The notes under the pieces were generated by a model. It was not told where the DNA came from. It saw only the letters and a program-made list of their open reading frames with translations, and did no database searches. From the NCBI GenBank assembly GCA_963556255.1, contig OY744616.1, positions 28,746,908 through 28,810,907 of the forward strand: DNA of 64,000 bases. Reading direction: 5' to 3'. Both the position numbers and the translations under genes were made by a program. Positions 1 through 9,608 of this stretch are shown piece by piece. Source of the DNA: Allolobophora icterica. Its lineage: Eukaryota > Annelida > Clitellata > Crassiclitellata > Lumbricidae. Numbering within the stretch: position 1 is the first letter of the stretch; each line of letters begins with the position of its first letter.

Positions 1-130
1 ATGAAATATGTGCAAAGAACATTTTTGGATGAAAATTGTTTGTGCGCTCCATGTTTTCTTGTGTGCGCTCGTCTCACGACCTGTGCGCGCGCGCACACGC
101 GCACAGCTTAGAGGGAACATTGATCGGGAC

Positions 131-425
131 CACGTTCTCAGTAGGCTTTTCCCTTCAAAGATCAAGAGAGCTTATCATATTAGACCAAAGCCCTACGACT
201 ATGAGTTGCCTAATGACGACTGTAAGAGCTTTATTCCTAGGGTACTATTCAGACGCATACCCTGAAACCAAGGACTGTCTCGGCATTAGTCTGCCCGCCA
301 CGCCCACGTCTGTTACTGACTTTAGCGGACCCTGACAGTCTATATTTTCCATAGATTTAGTTTTTTTCTTACTATTTGTTCTTGTACATTAATGCGGTGT
401 GCCATTCTTATATAATAAACGAATA
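131..425 (+). mobile_element. LINE 3' end fragment (RT C-terminus)
   Basis: The frame ending at the TGA near 265 contains RPKPYDYELPNDD and ends FIPRVLFRRIP. This resembles the extreme C-terminus of the LINE ORFs at 33.8 and 58.7 kb (LRPR..HD...L.....RK.FI.RML). A short 3' untranslated part with a TATATAATAAACG run follows. The other long frame here is a shadow. Family assignment rests on this short C-terminal signature only. Confidence 0.5.
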
Positions 426-508
426 TACATAGGCCTACTACTTGTTTTAGTTAATTATATGCATAGCGCAGAGCTCATCGGTGCGTCTCTTTTATCGAAG
501 CCCTTTAT

Positions 509-772
509 CTATACATATAATATCCATATAGTGTCCGTCCGACGATAAACGCTACGTCACAAACGGTTAATGTTCTATTGTGAAACCGTATGTGACGTCA
601 GTACCGCCGTCTTGACGACGGCGGTCTTGACGACGGTCTTGACGACGGTGATCAGAGCATTTTGACCAAAGACACGTTTAGGCCTATATAGACTGCCGTC
701 ACGTCATAATATGACGGGAAAATACTCTAGTATAAATATCAAGGGTTTCGGTGACCGTGAATAAATTTACGG
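509..772. repeat. Insertion private to duplication unit 1, with hairpin
   Basis: Relative to unit 2 around 6605-6615, unit 1 has about 260 extra bases. They contain a perfect 8 bp-stem hairpin, CCGCCGTC/GACGGCGG, followed by two more copies of the GTCTTGACGACGG unit, plus TGACGTCA-like and CGTCACGTCA motifs. No coding potential was seen. It may be a small non-autonomous element or an expanded inverted repeat; its exact ends are not clear. Confidence 0.5.
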
Positions 773-1125
773 TATGTAAAGTACTAATGTCAATCGATAA
801 AGCTTAACCATGCATAATTAATATATTCAACACGAAAACACAGCTCAACTCAAACTCAAATACAATCTTAAAAACATTCACGAACCCAAAGAAAATTGCA
901 GGGCAAAGAAATAAAACGACGCAGTTAGATAAAATACATGTTTAATGAAAGAAACTTGGTCTACAGAACAACCATAGAGAGCTTTAAAGAGGTTCATAAT
1001 GATGCTATGTAAATGTGTAGTTATACTAATTTTGATGTGGTTTGAAGTTTTCTTTAGATTTACACAATGCTTTGTCATTATTTACCAGCAATTTGTTCAA
1101 ATTGTATCGCCAGCACAAGATGCAC

Positions 1126-1157
1126 CGCTCCAGATTACTGTACAGTAATCTGGAGCG
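1126..1157. repeat. 32 bp perfect palindrome
   Basis: Two 16-base arms, CGCTCCAGATTACTGT and its exact complement, meet with no spacer. The equivalent place in duplication unit 2 (about 6976-6996) keeps the left-hand CCGCTCCA and the central TGTACA but not the palindrome. Confidence 0.8.
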
Positions 1158-1362
1158 TCATAATATATAACCTTCATATAGTATAACCTTCCTCAATCAT
1201 GGGACACTGACATTGATTTAAATTACATAACTTTTCCATAAATTGTTTAGCTGTAATACGTATTTTGGTTCGCTTCATTTTATAGGCCTATTAACTGCCC
1301 ACTAAACTTGAGCAGTGCAGTCACGCGACTCCCTCAATGAGAACAACTTTTGTTCTTTTAAC

Positions 1363-1501
1363 TGTAATAGCGCTATATAAGTGGCTTGGCCACAGGGTGA
1401 GATCTATGGAAGATCTAGGAACAAGGGCAGTTGGGTTCGGACTGGCACGAGGAATGGTTGCACATTAAGACGGTTAAATAAACGTGTTTCAAACTATTAC
1501 A
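1363..1501 (+). repeat. 5' LTR of the Ty3-type element
   Basis: 139 bp, TG...CA ends with short inverted termini TGTAATAG/CTATTACA. It contains CTATATAAG near its start as a possible TATA box and AATAAA near its end. It is identical to 4634-4772. Confidence 0.95.
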
Positions 1502-1502
1502 T

Positions 1503-1520
1503 TGGCGACGAAGATAATTT
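1503..1520 (+). promoter_or_regulatory. Candidate primer binding site
   Basis: TGGCGACGAAGATAATTT starts one base after the 5' LTR, the normal place for a tRNA-primed minus-strand start, and begins with the TGG expected from a tRNA CCA end. The tRNA was not identified. Confidence 0.6.
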
Positions 1521-1641
1521 GGAAAACGCGGAAAATAAGTCGCTTACGAGTTCCAAACGAAACAAAACGTATTGCGAAACGCAACATTCGTTCTAATTCG
1601 CCGCTTACATTCGCACAAGTACGCACGTGCGCAGAGCTAAA

Positions 1642-3534
1642 ATGGCCGACAACCTGCCTCCATTCCCAGCCTTCGACCCTTCGCCTGAAGCTGGTGATGT
1701 CGCTGTCCGCTGGAAGAAGTGGGTGGGACGATTTCGCAACCTGTTAGCTGCTATCAACATTACTGACGATGCACGACAGAAAGCGCTACTCCTCCACTAT
1801 GCAGGCGAACATGTGAGTGACATTTTTAACACACTATCATTGTCCAGTCCTAACGAAGACGACTCCATGACAGATAGAGCCATAAACACGCTGACCTCAT
1901 TCTTCGCCCCTAAACAGAACACGGAATTTGCGGTTTTTCAATTTCGTCAGGCAAAGCAGAACCAGACGGAAGACATTGCATCATATCTAACCCGACTTCG
2001 CCAGCTAGCCATCACGTGCGACTTCAGCGACGCGAACCGCGAGCTGAAAAGCCAGCTCATCCAGGGCTGCTGGTCGAATCGCCTTCGTCGGAAGGCATTG
2101 ACTGACCCCACGCTTACCCTGGACAAGCTATTTGACATGGCTCGTGCGGCTGAACTTGCTGACATTCAATCTTCTGCGATGACAAGTGAGCCTGCAACAG
2201 AGTTGGTCAGACAGATTAAAGCAAAGAATCAGGCCTTCAAGAAAACTTTGGCACATCATGACGAGTCCAAAAGAAATGCAACATGTCGCAACTGTGGGAA
2301 GGCTTGGCCACACGCAGGTGGTCGCGAACACTGTCCAGCCTTTGGCCAAACCTGCAGGGGTTGCGGGAAGCTGGGACATTTTTTATCTGTGTGTCGCAGC
2401 TCTGGCCACTCTTGGCACCCAGGTGATGGTCGTAGACCAGGAGTTAATTGGATTGCTCCAAATAACCCCAGCTCTGAATCAGAAACAGAGTACGTGCATG
2501 CAATCAACACTCAGACATGCCACCACGATGCACCCACTTTTGTTGTCACGCTGGACGGTACATCCCTCAAACTCACAGCAGATTCAGGAGCAACCGTGAA
2601 TATCCTTGACGAGAAAGATTTTGGCAAACTCCATCCCAAGCAAAGGCTCAGACCAACCGCTACAAAAATCATGTCATACAATGGCTCAACGCCGCTTCCA
2701 GTGCTCGGCAAACTCACCATGCTGGCTGAACATAACTCCAACCGAGCATATACAGACTTTTATGTCATCGCCGGCTGCAGTGGCTCTCTTCTGAGCTGGG
2801 TGACGTCTACCCAGCTACACCTCATTAATGCTGAAGAATATGTGAACTCCTTCACAAGTCAGGCTGTTCCAAAGGCCATCACATTGGAAGAGGTACAGAC
2901 AGAAACGAAACGTGATGTCACCCTGCAGGCTGTTAAATCAGCGATACAGTCTGGTCGGTGGACCCACCAGTCGCAAGACAACGGCTTTGACTCGATTGCT
3001 TATGATGCCTTTGCCAAGGTCAAATCTGACCTGACCCTTGACTTTTACAATGATGTTATTTTACATCACAACCACTTAGTAATACCTCAGTGCCTTCAGG
3101 AACGCTCGGTGCAGTTGGCTCATGAAGGACACCAAGGAGTTTCCAAGACAAAAGCCCTGGTGAGAGACAAAATCTGGTTTCCAGGCATCGAAAAAATGGT
3201 CGAGACCCAAGTGCGGTCTTGTCTCCGTTGTGCTGCTGTCATGCCAATGGACATGCCAATGGACAACTGTGAACCGCTGATGTCTGAACTGCCGGCAGGT
3301 CCGTGGCAACATGTCAGCATTGACTTCACTACCATCCAAGGCCACTGTCTGATGGTCATGTACGACGAATATTCCAGATTTCCAGTGGTTGATATAATAT
3401 CATCCCTTACGGCAACAACTGTCATTCCGAGAATTGATAAGATCTTCTCGGAATATGGTATACCAAAGACGCTCAAATTAGATACAGGCCACCTTTCAAT
3501 GGCAAAGCATTTGAGCTGTTCAGTTCCAATCTAG
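1642..3534 (+). CDS. Gag-protease-integrase polyprotein, RT missing, truncated
   Basis: The ATG at 1642 (context AAAATGG) is chosen over an upstream GTG in the same frame. In order: a gag domain, two Cys/His clusters including CRGCGKLGHFLSVC (a CCHC nucleic-acid-binding knuckle), a protease with the ADSGAT active site, then directly an integrase zinc domain (H.....H, CLRC) and the first two catalytic aspartates of the integrase core (SIDFT and KLDTG). The stretch between protease and integrase, near 2840-2870, is where intact relatives carry reverse transcriptase and RNase H. It is gone without loss of frame. Just after the second aspartate, near 3490, the frame shifts and runs into a stop at 3534. 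Confidence 0.85.
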   Translation: MADNLPPFPAFDPSPEAGDVAVRWKKWVGRFRNLLAAINITDDARQKALLLHYAGEHVSDIFNTLSLSSPNEDDSMTDRAINTLTSFFAPKQNTEFAVFQFRQAKQNQTEDIASYLTRLRQLAITCDFSDANRELKSQLIQGCWSNRLRRKALTDPTLTLDKLFDMARAAELADIQSSAMTSEPATELVRQIKAKNQAFKKTLAHHDESKRNATCRNCGKAWPHAGGREHCPAFGQTCRGCGKLGHFLSVCRSSGHSWHPGDGRRPGVNWIAPNNPSSESETEYVHAINTQTCHHDAPTFVVTLDGTSLKLTADSGATVNILDEKDFGKLHPKQRLRPTATKIMSYNGSTPLPVLGKLTMLAEHNSNRAYTDFYVIAGCSGSLLSWVTSTQLHLINAEEYVNSFTSQAVPKAITLEEVQTETKRDVTLQAVKSAIQSGRWTHQSQDNGFDSIAYDAFAKVKSDLTLDFYNDVILHHNHLVIPQCLQERSVQLAHEGHQGVSKTKALVRDKIWFPGIEKMVETQVRSCLRCAAVMPMDMPMDNCEPLMSELPAGPWQHVSIDFTTIQGHCLMVMYDEYSRFPVVDIISSLTATTVIPRIDKIFSEYGIPKTLKLDTGHLSMAKHLSCSVPI

Positions 3535-3788
3535 GCTTTCAGCAGTGCAAAATTACATCCTTTTGGCCTAGAGCTAATGATGAGCTTGAAAGGTTTATGA
3601 GAACAGCTAAACATGTGATACAGACTGCCTACCTGGAGGACAAGAACTGGAAGCAAGAGCTATACTGCTTTCTTCGCAATTATCGAGCTACCCCGCATTC
3701 AACGACTGGGGTCGCACCAGCAACGTTGCTGTTTGGCCGTCCTATGGCTGTGAAACTGCCACAGCTGATGGTGGAGGAAAATGATGAT

Positions 3789-3890
3789 GACCTTCATTAC
3801 CACGACGCTCATCAGAAAGCTGCAATGAAGGTGAATACTGACCTTCATTACCACGACGCTCATCAGAAAGCTGCAATGAAGGTGAATACT
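3789..3890 (+). repeat. Two 51 bp tandem copies in integrase tail
   Basis: Two copies with period 51 bp (start 3789 and 3840) encode the 17-residue unit beginning LHYHDAHQKAAMKV. The copies look identical, so the duplication is recent, and it keeps the frame. Confidence 0.9.
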
Positions 3891-4055
3891 GATTGTGAAT
3901 CTCACACAGAACTTTCAACCATGGCCGTTGGTGATTCGGCTCTGATGAAACCACCACATGCACACTCCAAGAGCAACACTCCTTCCGAACCACCGCCACA
4001 TGAAGTTGTCAGTAGAAAAGGCTCAATGATCACGGTGAGGAGGGAAGAGGAACAA

Positions 4056-4262
4056 GTAACTCGCAACTCATCGTTCTTCAAGCCAATTGCTGCAGAAGTT
4101 GTCCATGGCAACCCAGTCGACGAAGTAACTCGCAACTCATCGTTCTTCAAACCAATTGCTGCAGAAGTTGTCCATGGCAACCCACTCGACGAAGTAACTC
4201 GCAACTCATCGTTCTTCAAACCAATTGCTGCAGAAGTTGTCCATGGCAACCCAGTCGACGCT
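4056..4262 (+). repeat. Three 69 bp tandem copies in integrase tail
   Basis: Copies start at 4056, 4125 and 4194. They differ by single bases (one V to L change). Each encodes 23 residues. Confidence 0.9.
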
Positions 4263-4619
4263 GAACAGGAGCTCGAAACATCTGTCGAGCCCTTCAACCC
4301 AGTGGAACAACCAACTGTGGAACCAATCCCAATTGGAGTGGATGACAGTGGAGGCAATCCCAATCCCCACACGAGTCTCGACGCTCCAGCAGAGGAATCT
4401 GGCCAAAGGACTCTGCCTAGACGATCCAGCCGTAAGAAGAAAAGGGTCCGCAATGGTTGAAAGACTTTGTCAGGGCATAATAATCCCTGTCTAGTTACTC
4501 ACTTGGTGTGGTTGTCTACCCACACACAAGATTTGCAAAATGGCACAACTATGTTCATATAGACGTTAAAAATGTTCTTTAAAATGTTCTTTATAATCTT
4601 TAAAATGTTCTTTATAATC

Positions 4620-4633
4620 AAGATGGGGAGGGA
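4620..4633 (+). promoter_or_regulatory. Polypurine tract
   Basis: AAGATGGGGAGGGA abuts the 3' LTR start, where plus-strand synthesis of LTR elements is primed. Confidence 0.8.
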
Positions 4634-4772
4634 TGTAATAGCGCTATATAAGTGGCTTGGCCACAGGGTGAGATCTATGGAAGATCTAGGAACAAGGGCA
4701 GTTGGGTTCGGACTGGCACGAGGAATGGTTGCACATTAAGACGGTTAAATAAACGTGTTTCAAACTATTACA
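4634..4772 (+). repeat. 3' LTR of the Ty3-type element
   Basis: Identical to the 5' LTR in length and sequence, followed by the target duplication TTAAC. Confidence 0.95.
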
Positions 4773-5454
4773 TTAACTTTTTCTGTTAATGAACTATTAC
4801 ATAATGGTGAGTGAGTAGGTCAAGAAGGCAGGACTGAAACGATCGAAACTTACAGTTAACGAAGCAGGTGCTTTGTAGAGATCAGCTCTATTGTAAAGAT
4901 CAGTGTTTCAAAACATCGGTATTACGCTGAGATCGGCATTATAAAAGACCTGCCAAACATGTAGCGAAATATAACTAAATGCTTTTAATGAGATCAATTC
5001 TTCCCTTGGAGTTTGAGTTGGTAGTGACAAACGTGACTTTATGGAGAACAATCAGTTTATTTAGATTTACGTTGTTGGTTGCTGTAGAGACCCCAGTTTG
5101 TATAGGCCTATAAATCAATATTTAGCTGGATGTAGTCTAATTTACTTTACTTTAGTGACTTCTATAGCGCCATTATCATAAAACTTAAGGCAGCAGTCGA
5201 TGTAATCAGAAATCACTGCCTTTGCAATGGTATTGTCGAATGCCAACAGGTCACCGAAAACAAACGTTAGGCTACAGTACCTGTGGGTTTCGTGTTTATT
5301 AAACTTAAATCTCAGTTATTTGTAATGTGTGTTTTGTCTTATGTCATCATTGAGCAACTTTCGTTCATAGCCATCGAGTGACTGTTATTTACAAGAGTTG
5401 AAACCCCTTTATATCCATGTATTAAAATATTTGAAACTGAATTGATAATTGTAG

Positions 5455-5577
5455 ATATTAATGAGTGCACAGAAGGAAGATCTGAATGCGCACAAATCTG
5501 TTCTAACACAATCGGTAGTTACACATGTAGCTGTAATGCAGGCTATCGTTTGGCATCAAATGGACTCTTATGCAATG
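5455..5577 (+). CDS. EGF-like (calcium-binding type) exon 1
   Basis: A 123 bp exon between an AG (5453-5454) and GTAAGT (5578). It starts with the last two bases of an Asp codon and ends on the first base of a Gly codon, so it is phase 1-1. Its 41 residues hold six cysteines in EGF spacing, the DINEC opening typical of calcium-binding EGF domains, and CSNTIGSYTC, which fits the Asx-hydroxylation consensus C.N....Y.C. Such domains occur in extracellular proteins and receptors. Every later EGF exon here follows this plan. The parent gene's name cannot be told from EGF repeats alone. Confidence 0.85.
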
Positions 5578-5745
5578 GTAAGTGACGTTTTCGGGATCTT
5601 ATCTTGTATAGTTATGCAAAATATTTTAAATGTCTTGTTGTGTATTAGTTAAACATAGACAAATAATACAAATCTTAACTTTTATATATTGCATCGTGTC
5701 AGTCATAATTCATAAATAATTAATGCTGGAGTTACCTGTTTGCAG

Positions 5746-5868
5746 ATATCAATGAGTGCCAAGAGGGAGCATCCAGTTGTGCACAAATATGTTCCAATAC
5801 TGTGGGCAGTTACACGTGTAGTTGTAATGCGGGCTATCGTTTGGCATCAAATGGACTCTCATGCAATG
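5746..5868 (+). CDS. EGF-like exon 2
   Basis: 123 bp, acceptor TTTGCAG, donor GTAAGT, phase 1-1, six cysteines, opening DINECQEGASSC and the motif CSNTVGSYTC. It is a close tandem copy of the exon at 5455. The downstream introns also match (GTAAGTGACGT, then a shared GTGTCAGTCA region), so exon and intron were duplicated together with a period of 291 bp. Confidence 0.85.
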
Positions 5869-6229
5869 GTAAGTGACGTCTCTGATCTTAGCTTGTATAA
5901 TAATAGAGAAACGTTTAGATGTCTTCTTGGAAATTAAATAACAAGTGAAAAAATAATACAAATGTAAACTTCCATTATATTTTTTATTGTGTCAGTCAAA
6001 CATAAATCTTCAGACAAATCTTAAAATGAGGTGAAATGTCATACAATTAGGCCCTATTATTGAAGGCATTAATATTATCTTCTACAATTTGTACAATTGC
6101 TCAAACAATCGATGTAACGACGGAAGTAACTTTTGTTCTTTTCGGTTCATTTTTAGCCCAGCTGTAGATAGTTTCAACCTAGTCAGACATTTCAGCACTT
6201 AAGCTTATTACTTTCATATGCATTGCAAT

Positions 6230-6530
6230 CACATTCTCAGTAGGCTTTTCCCTTCAAAGATCAAGAGAGCTTATCATATTAGACCAAGGCCCTACGACTA
6301 TGAGTTGCCTAATAACGACTGTAAGAGATTTATTCCTAGGGTACTATTCAGACGCATACCCTGAAACCAAGGACTGTCTCGGCATTAGTCTGCCCGCCAC
6401 GCCCACGTCTGTTACTGACTTTAGCGGACCCTGACAGTCTATATTTTCCATAGATTTAGTTTTTTTTCTTACTATTTGTTCTTGTACATGAATGCGGTGT
6501 GCCATTCTTATATAATAAACGAATATACAT
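6230..6530 (+). mobile_element. LINE 3' end fragment, second copy
   Basis: This is the unit-2 copy of 131-425. The C-terminal peptide reads RPRPYDYELPNND...FIPRVLFRRIP before a TGA near 6364. Confidence 0.5.
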
Positions 6531-7022
6531 ACTACTTTTTTTTAGTTATTTATATGCATATAGCGCAGAGCTCATCGGTGCGTCTCCTTTATTGAAGCCC
6601 TTTATATAAATATATGGTATGCAAAGTAGGCTACTAATGTCAATCGATAAAGCTTGGCCATGCATAAATAATATATTCAACACGAAAACATAGCTCAACT
6701 CAAATTCAAATACAATCTTAAAAACATTCACGAACCCAAAGAAAATTGCAGGGCAAAGAAATAAAACAACGCAGTTAGATAAAATACATGTTTAATGAAA
6801 GAAACTTGGTTTACAGAAGAACTATAGAGAGCTTTAAAGAGGTTCATAATGGTGCTACGTAAATGTGTAGTTATATTAATTTAGATGAGGTTTTAAGTTT
6901 TCTTTAGATTTACACAATGCTTTGTCATTATTTACCAGCAATTTGTTCAAATTGTATCGCCGGTACAAGATGCACCGCTCCAAACACCTGTACAGGTAAA
7001 CCCTTCATCAGTCATAGAACGC

Positions 7023-7260
7023 GTGGGGCGTGGTGGCTCAGTGGTAAGTTCGGCGCCTTGTGACCGGAGGGTTGCAGGTTCGAATCCCACTCTAGCCGCT
7101 GCGTACGGACCTTGGGCAAGTCCTTCACTCGCAATTGCTCGTGGCATTTCGGCGTGAAAATTCCGGCACAGTATCAAATGCTGTAGTCGGGAGCGCCTCT
7201 GAGTAGTAGTTGACTTCGAGAGGCGCTATAGAAATATCCGGAATAAAAAAATAAAAAAAA
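7023..7260 (+). mobile_element. tRNA-derived SINE
   Basis: The head contains a polymerase III A box (TGGCTCAGTGG, 7034-7044) and B box (GGTTCGAATCC, 7078-7088). A unique body follows, ending GAGGCGCTATAGAAATATCCGG and an A-rich tail. The matching place in duplication unit 1 (about 1205) lacks it, so it is a real insertion. A short ACGC flanks both sides as a possible target repeat. A near-identical copy lies inverted at 27570-27808. Confidence 0.9.
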
Positions 7261-8095
7261 CGCTGACATTGATTTAAATTACATAACTTTTCCATAAATT
7301 GTTTAGCTGCAATACGTATTTTGTTCGCTTCATTTTATAGGCCTATTAACTGCCCACTAAACTTGAGCAGTGAAATCACGCGACTCCCTCAATGAGAACA
7401 ACTTTTGTTCTTTTAACTTTTTCTGTTAATGAACTATTTCATAATGGTGAGTGAGTAAGTCAAGAAGGCAGGACTGAAACGATCGAAACTTACAGTTAAC
7501 GAAGCAGGTGCTTTGTAGAGATCAGCTCTTTTGTAAAGATCAGTGTTTTAAAACCTCGGTATTACGCTGAGATCGGCATTATAAAAGAACTGCCAAACAT
7601 ATAGCGAAATATAACTAAATGCTTTTAATGAGATCAATTCTTCCCTTGGAGTTTGAGTTGGTAGTGACAAACGTGACTTTATGGAGAACAATCAGTTTAT
7701 TTAGATTTACGTTGTTGGTTGCTGTAGAGACCCCAGTTTGTATAGGCCTATAAATCAATATTTAGCTGGATGTAGTCTAATTTACTTTACTTTAGTGACT
7801 TCTATAGCGCCATTATCATAAAACTTAAGGCAGCAGTCGATGTAATCAGAAATCACTGCCTTTGCAATGGTATTGTCGAATGCCAACAGGTCACCGAAAA
7901 CAAACGTTAGGCTACAGTACCTGTGGGTTTCGTGTTTATTAAACTTAAATCTCAGTTATTTGTAATGTGTGTTTTGTCTTATGTCATCATTGAGCAACTT
8001 TCGTTCATAGCCATCGAGTGACTGTTATTTACAAGAGTTGAAACCCATTTTATATCCATGTATTAAAATATTTGAAACTGAATTGATAATTGTAG

Positions 8096-8217
8096 ATATT
8101 AATGAGTGCACAGAAGGAATATCTGGATGTGCACAAATCTGTTCTAACACAATCGGTAGTTACACATGTAGCTGTAATGCAGGCTATCGCTTGGCAACAA
8201 ATGGACTCTCATGCAAT
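8096..8217 (+). pseudogene. EGF-like exon 3, splice donor deleted
   Basis: The acceptor and all six cysteines are kept (opening DINECTEGISGC). The final G and the donor are missing: 19 bases from the last exon base through GTAAGTGACGTCTCTGAT are deleted relative to 5868-5886. Translation would read on into intron sequence to a stop at 8274. The exon is probably skipped, and skipping is frame-neutral for a phase 1-1 exon. Confidence 0.75.
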
Positions 8218-8569
8218 CTTAGCTTGTATAAGAATATTATAGAGAAACGTTTTAGATGTCTTCTTGGAAATTAAATAACAAGTGGAAGAATAACACAAAT
8301 GTAAACTTTCATAATATTTGTTATTGTGTCAGTCAAACTTAAATCTTCAGACAAATCTTAAAATGAGGTGAAATGTAATCCAATTAGGCCCTTTTATTGA
8401 AGGCGTTATCATTACCTTCTTCAAACTGTTTAATTGCTCAAGTAATCGATGTAACGATGGAAGTAACTTTAGTTCTTTTCGGTTCATTTTTAGCCCAGCT
8501 GTAGGTAGTTTAATTCTAGTCAGACATTTCAGCACATAAGCTTATTACTTTCATATGCATTGCAATCAG

Positions 8570-8692
8570 ATATTGACGAATGTGCATTAAGGACATCCGG
8601 ATGCGCGCACACGTGTGTCAACAGTTACGGTAGTTTCAGTTGTCGATGCAATCCTGGATATGCCTTGGCCACCAATGGACGCACATGTCATG
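8570..8692 (+). CDS. EGF-like exon 4
   Basis: 123 bp, phase 1-1, acceptor AATCAG, donor GTCAGA (weaker than the usual GTAAGT). It opens [12 protein letters not shown] and has [10 protein letters not shown], a hydroxylation-type motif, and six cysteines. It is more divergent from exons 1-3 than they are from each other. Confidence 0.8.
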
Positions 8693-8899
8693 GTCAGAAG
8701 ATTCGTATGATCTTAGAGTTATAAAATGAAAATGAATTAGTAAGTAGTGAAATGCATACTCTATTCACCTGCTAGGCAAATATAGTTTGGTAGCTCTGTT
8801 TCATTTCTTAAACCTAGTGATAACCGATGATTAGTATAACAATAAGCCATGTTAGCTTAACTTATTCTAAGAAGAACTTGTTGCACAAGTTCTTTTAAG

Positions 8900-9009
8900 A
8901 TGCCGTGTAAATGTTCAAAGGCATACGTTCATACACAGCAGTGCACGTAGTTTTACTTCTAGTTGCAATCCTGGTTACATTAAAGCACAAAACGGACAAA
9001 CGTGTTCGA
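8900..9009 (+). pseudogene. Decayed EGF exon
   Basis: The second half still matches the array: TAGTTGCAATCCTGGTTACA and GCACAAAACGGACAAACGTGTTC correspond to SCNPGY and AQNGQTCS. The first half has lost the DxNEC opening and frame, and there are no usable splice sites. Confidence 0.6.
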
Positions 9010-9608
9010 TCAGTGCAACATTTTGAAATTAAAACTGATTTCGGACAAATGATGAAAAGTCACAGTATTTGGCAGTACTATTTGCACACGTGTTATTGGT
9101 TAATAGGGCCTATAATTTAAAGATATAATATATCAAAGTTTATGCAAACACTAAATTAAATTACGTTAAAAGTATGAAATGTAATCGATGAGGCTTAGTT
9201 TCGTTACATTTAAAGGAATTGCTCTAATTATTATACTCATAGGCTTAATCTAAGATGTTATTGCTACTGTATTCCAACCATGGTAATATTTTGTAACCAG
9301 AGCTGTCTCTTTCACACTCTTTCTTCTCTTTTTCTTCCGATAAGTCTTTTCGTAGGCCCTATATATTATATGAATTTCTCGTGTATCGGCGAGTCTCTTT
9401 CTCTAAATCTTTCCAAATGATAAAGTAACTACGTAATTACAGTCTCTCTAAATATAAAGAAATGTAAGGAAAGAATAAAAGAATTATATTCTGATACAAA
9501 ATTGATCACCTGTTAGGGCAAACAATAAAGTTTTCTGGGTATTTTTTAAATATAAGAAAATAAGTGATTTTTATATTCGCCCATTTTTAGGTCATAGAGC
9601 GCAATATG
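9010..9608. other. Intronic, nothing recognised
   Basis: AT-rich sequence with no coding signal, clear repeat or splice-bounded exon visible. Confidence 0.6.

Larger units (their letters stand above)
3535..4460 (+). pseudogene. Integrase C-terminal part, out of frame
   Basis: The remainder of the integrase lies in another frame (open 3597-4460). It has the third acidic residue region (DELERF) and a conserved Ty3 integrase motif, NYRATPHSTTG. Its tail has expanded by in-frame tandem duplication: two 51 bp copies (3789-3890, 17 residues each) and three 69 bp copies (about 4056-4262, 23 residues each, containing RNSSFFKPIAAEVVHGN). The tail ends in basic RRSSRKKKRV. The break is a single-position frame loss near 3490. 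Confidence 0.8.
1363..4772 (+). mobile_element. Ty3-type LTR retrotransposon, RT-deleted, recent
   Basis: A 3410 bp element bounded by two 139 bp LTRs that I find identical base for base, each starting TGTAATAG and ending CTATTACA. It is flanked by the 5 bp direct repeat TTAAC (1358-1362 and 4773-4777). The duplicated segment at about 7415-7425 keeps the uninterrupted site with a single TTAAC, which proves the insertion and its ends. The interior encodes gag, an aspartic protease and an integrase, but no reverse transcriptase or RNase H. The integrase frame is broken. It must have moved with proteins supplied by another element. Confidence 0.95.
131..6229 (+). repeat. Tandem segmental duplication, unit 1
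   Basis: This unit and 6230-8567 share the same order of sequence blocks: a LINE end, a shared AT-rich block, a block around 4790-5454 matching 7420-8095, then EGF exon sequence and its downstream intron. Unit 1 is longer because it carries a Ty3 element at 1363-4772, a private insertion at about 509-772, and two EGF exons where unit 2 has one. The junction at 6229/6230 joins intron sequence that otherwise leads into the exon at 8570 to the LINE end, as expected for head-to-tail duplication. Confidence 0.85.
6230..8567 (+). repeat. Tandem segmental duplication, unit 2
   Basis: This is the second unit of the duplication described at 131. It carries a SINE (7023-7260) that unit 1 lacks. It has only one EGF exon, whose upstream side matches exon 5455 and whose downstream side matches the intron after exon 5746. 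Beyond 8567 it runs into the intact exon at 8570, which unit 1 has lost at the junction. Confidence 0.85.

Noticed and set aside
878..1078. 66-codon minus-strand ORF
   Set aside because: Lies in the duplicated non-coding block. The same place in unit 2 is not conserved as coding.
2128..2741. Several 75-140 codon ORFs on other frames over the gag region
   Set aside because: Shadows of the gag-protease frame.
7030..7100. Apparent tRNA gene (A and B boxes)
   Set aside because: Part of a SINE with a longer body and A-rich tail. The same unit occurs inverted at 27.6 kb, and it is absent from the duplicate locus. The sequence does not fold as a full tRNA by eye.
8911..9120. 69-codon ORF as a new gene
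   Set aside because: It overlaps a decayed EGF exon in another frame and has no other support.
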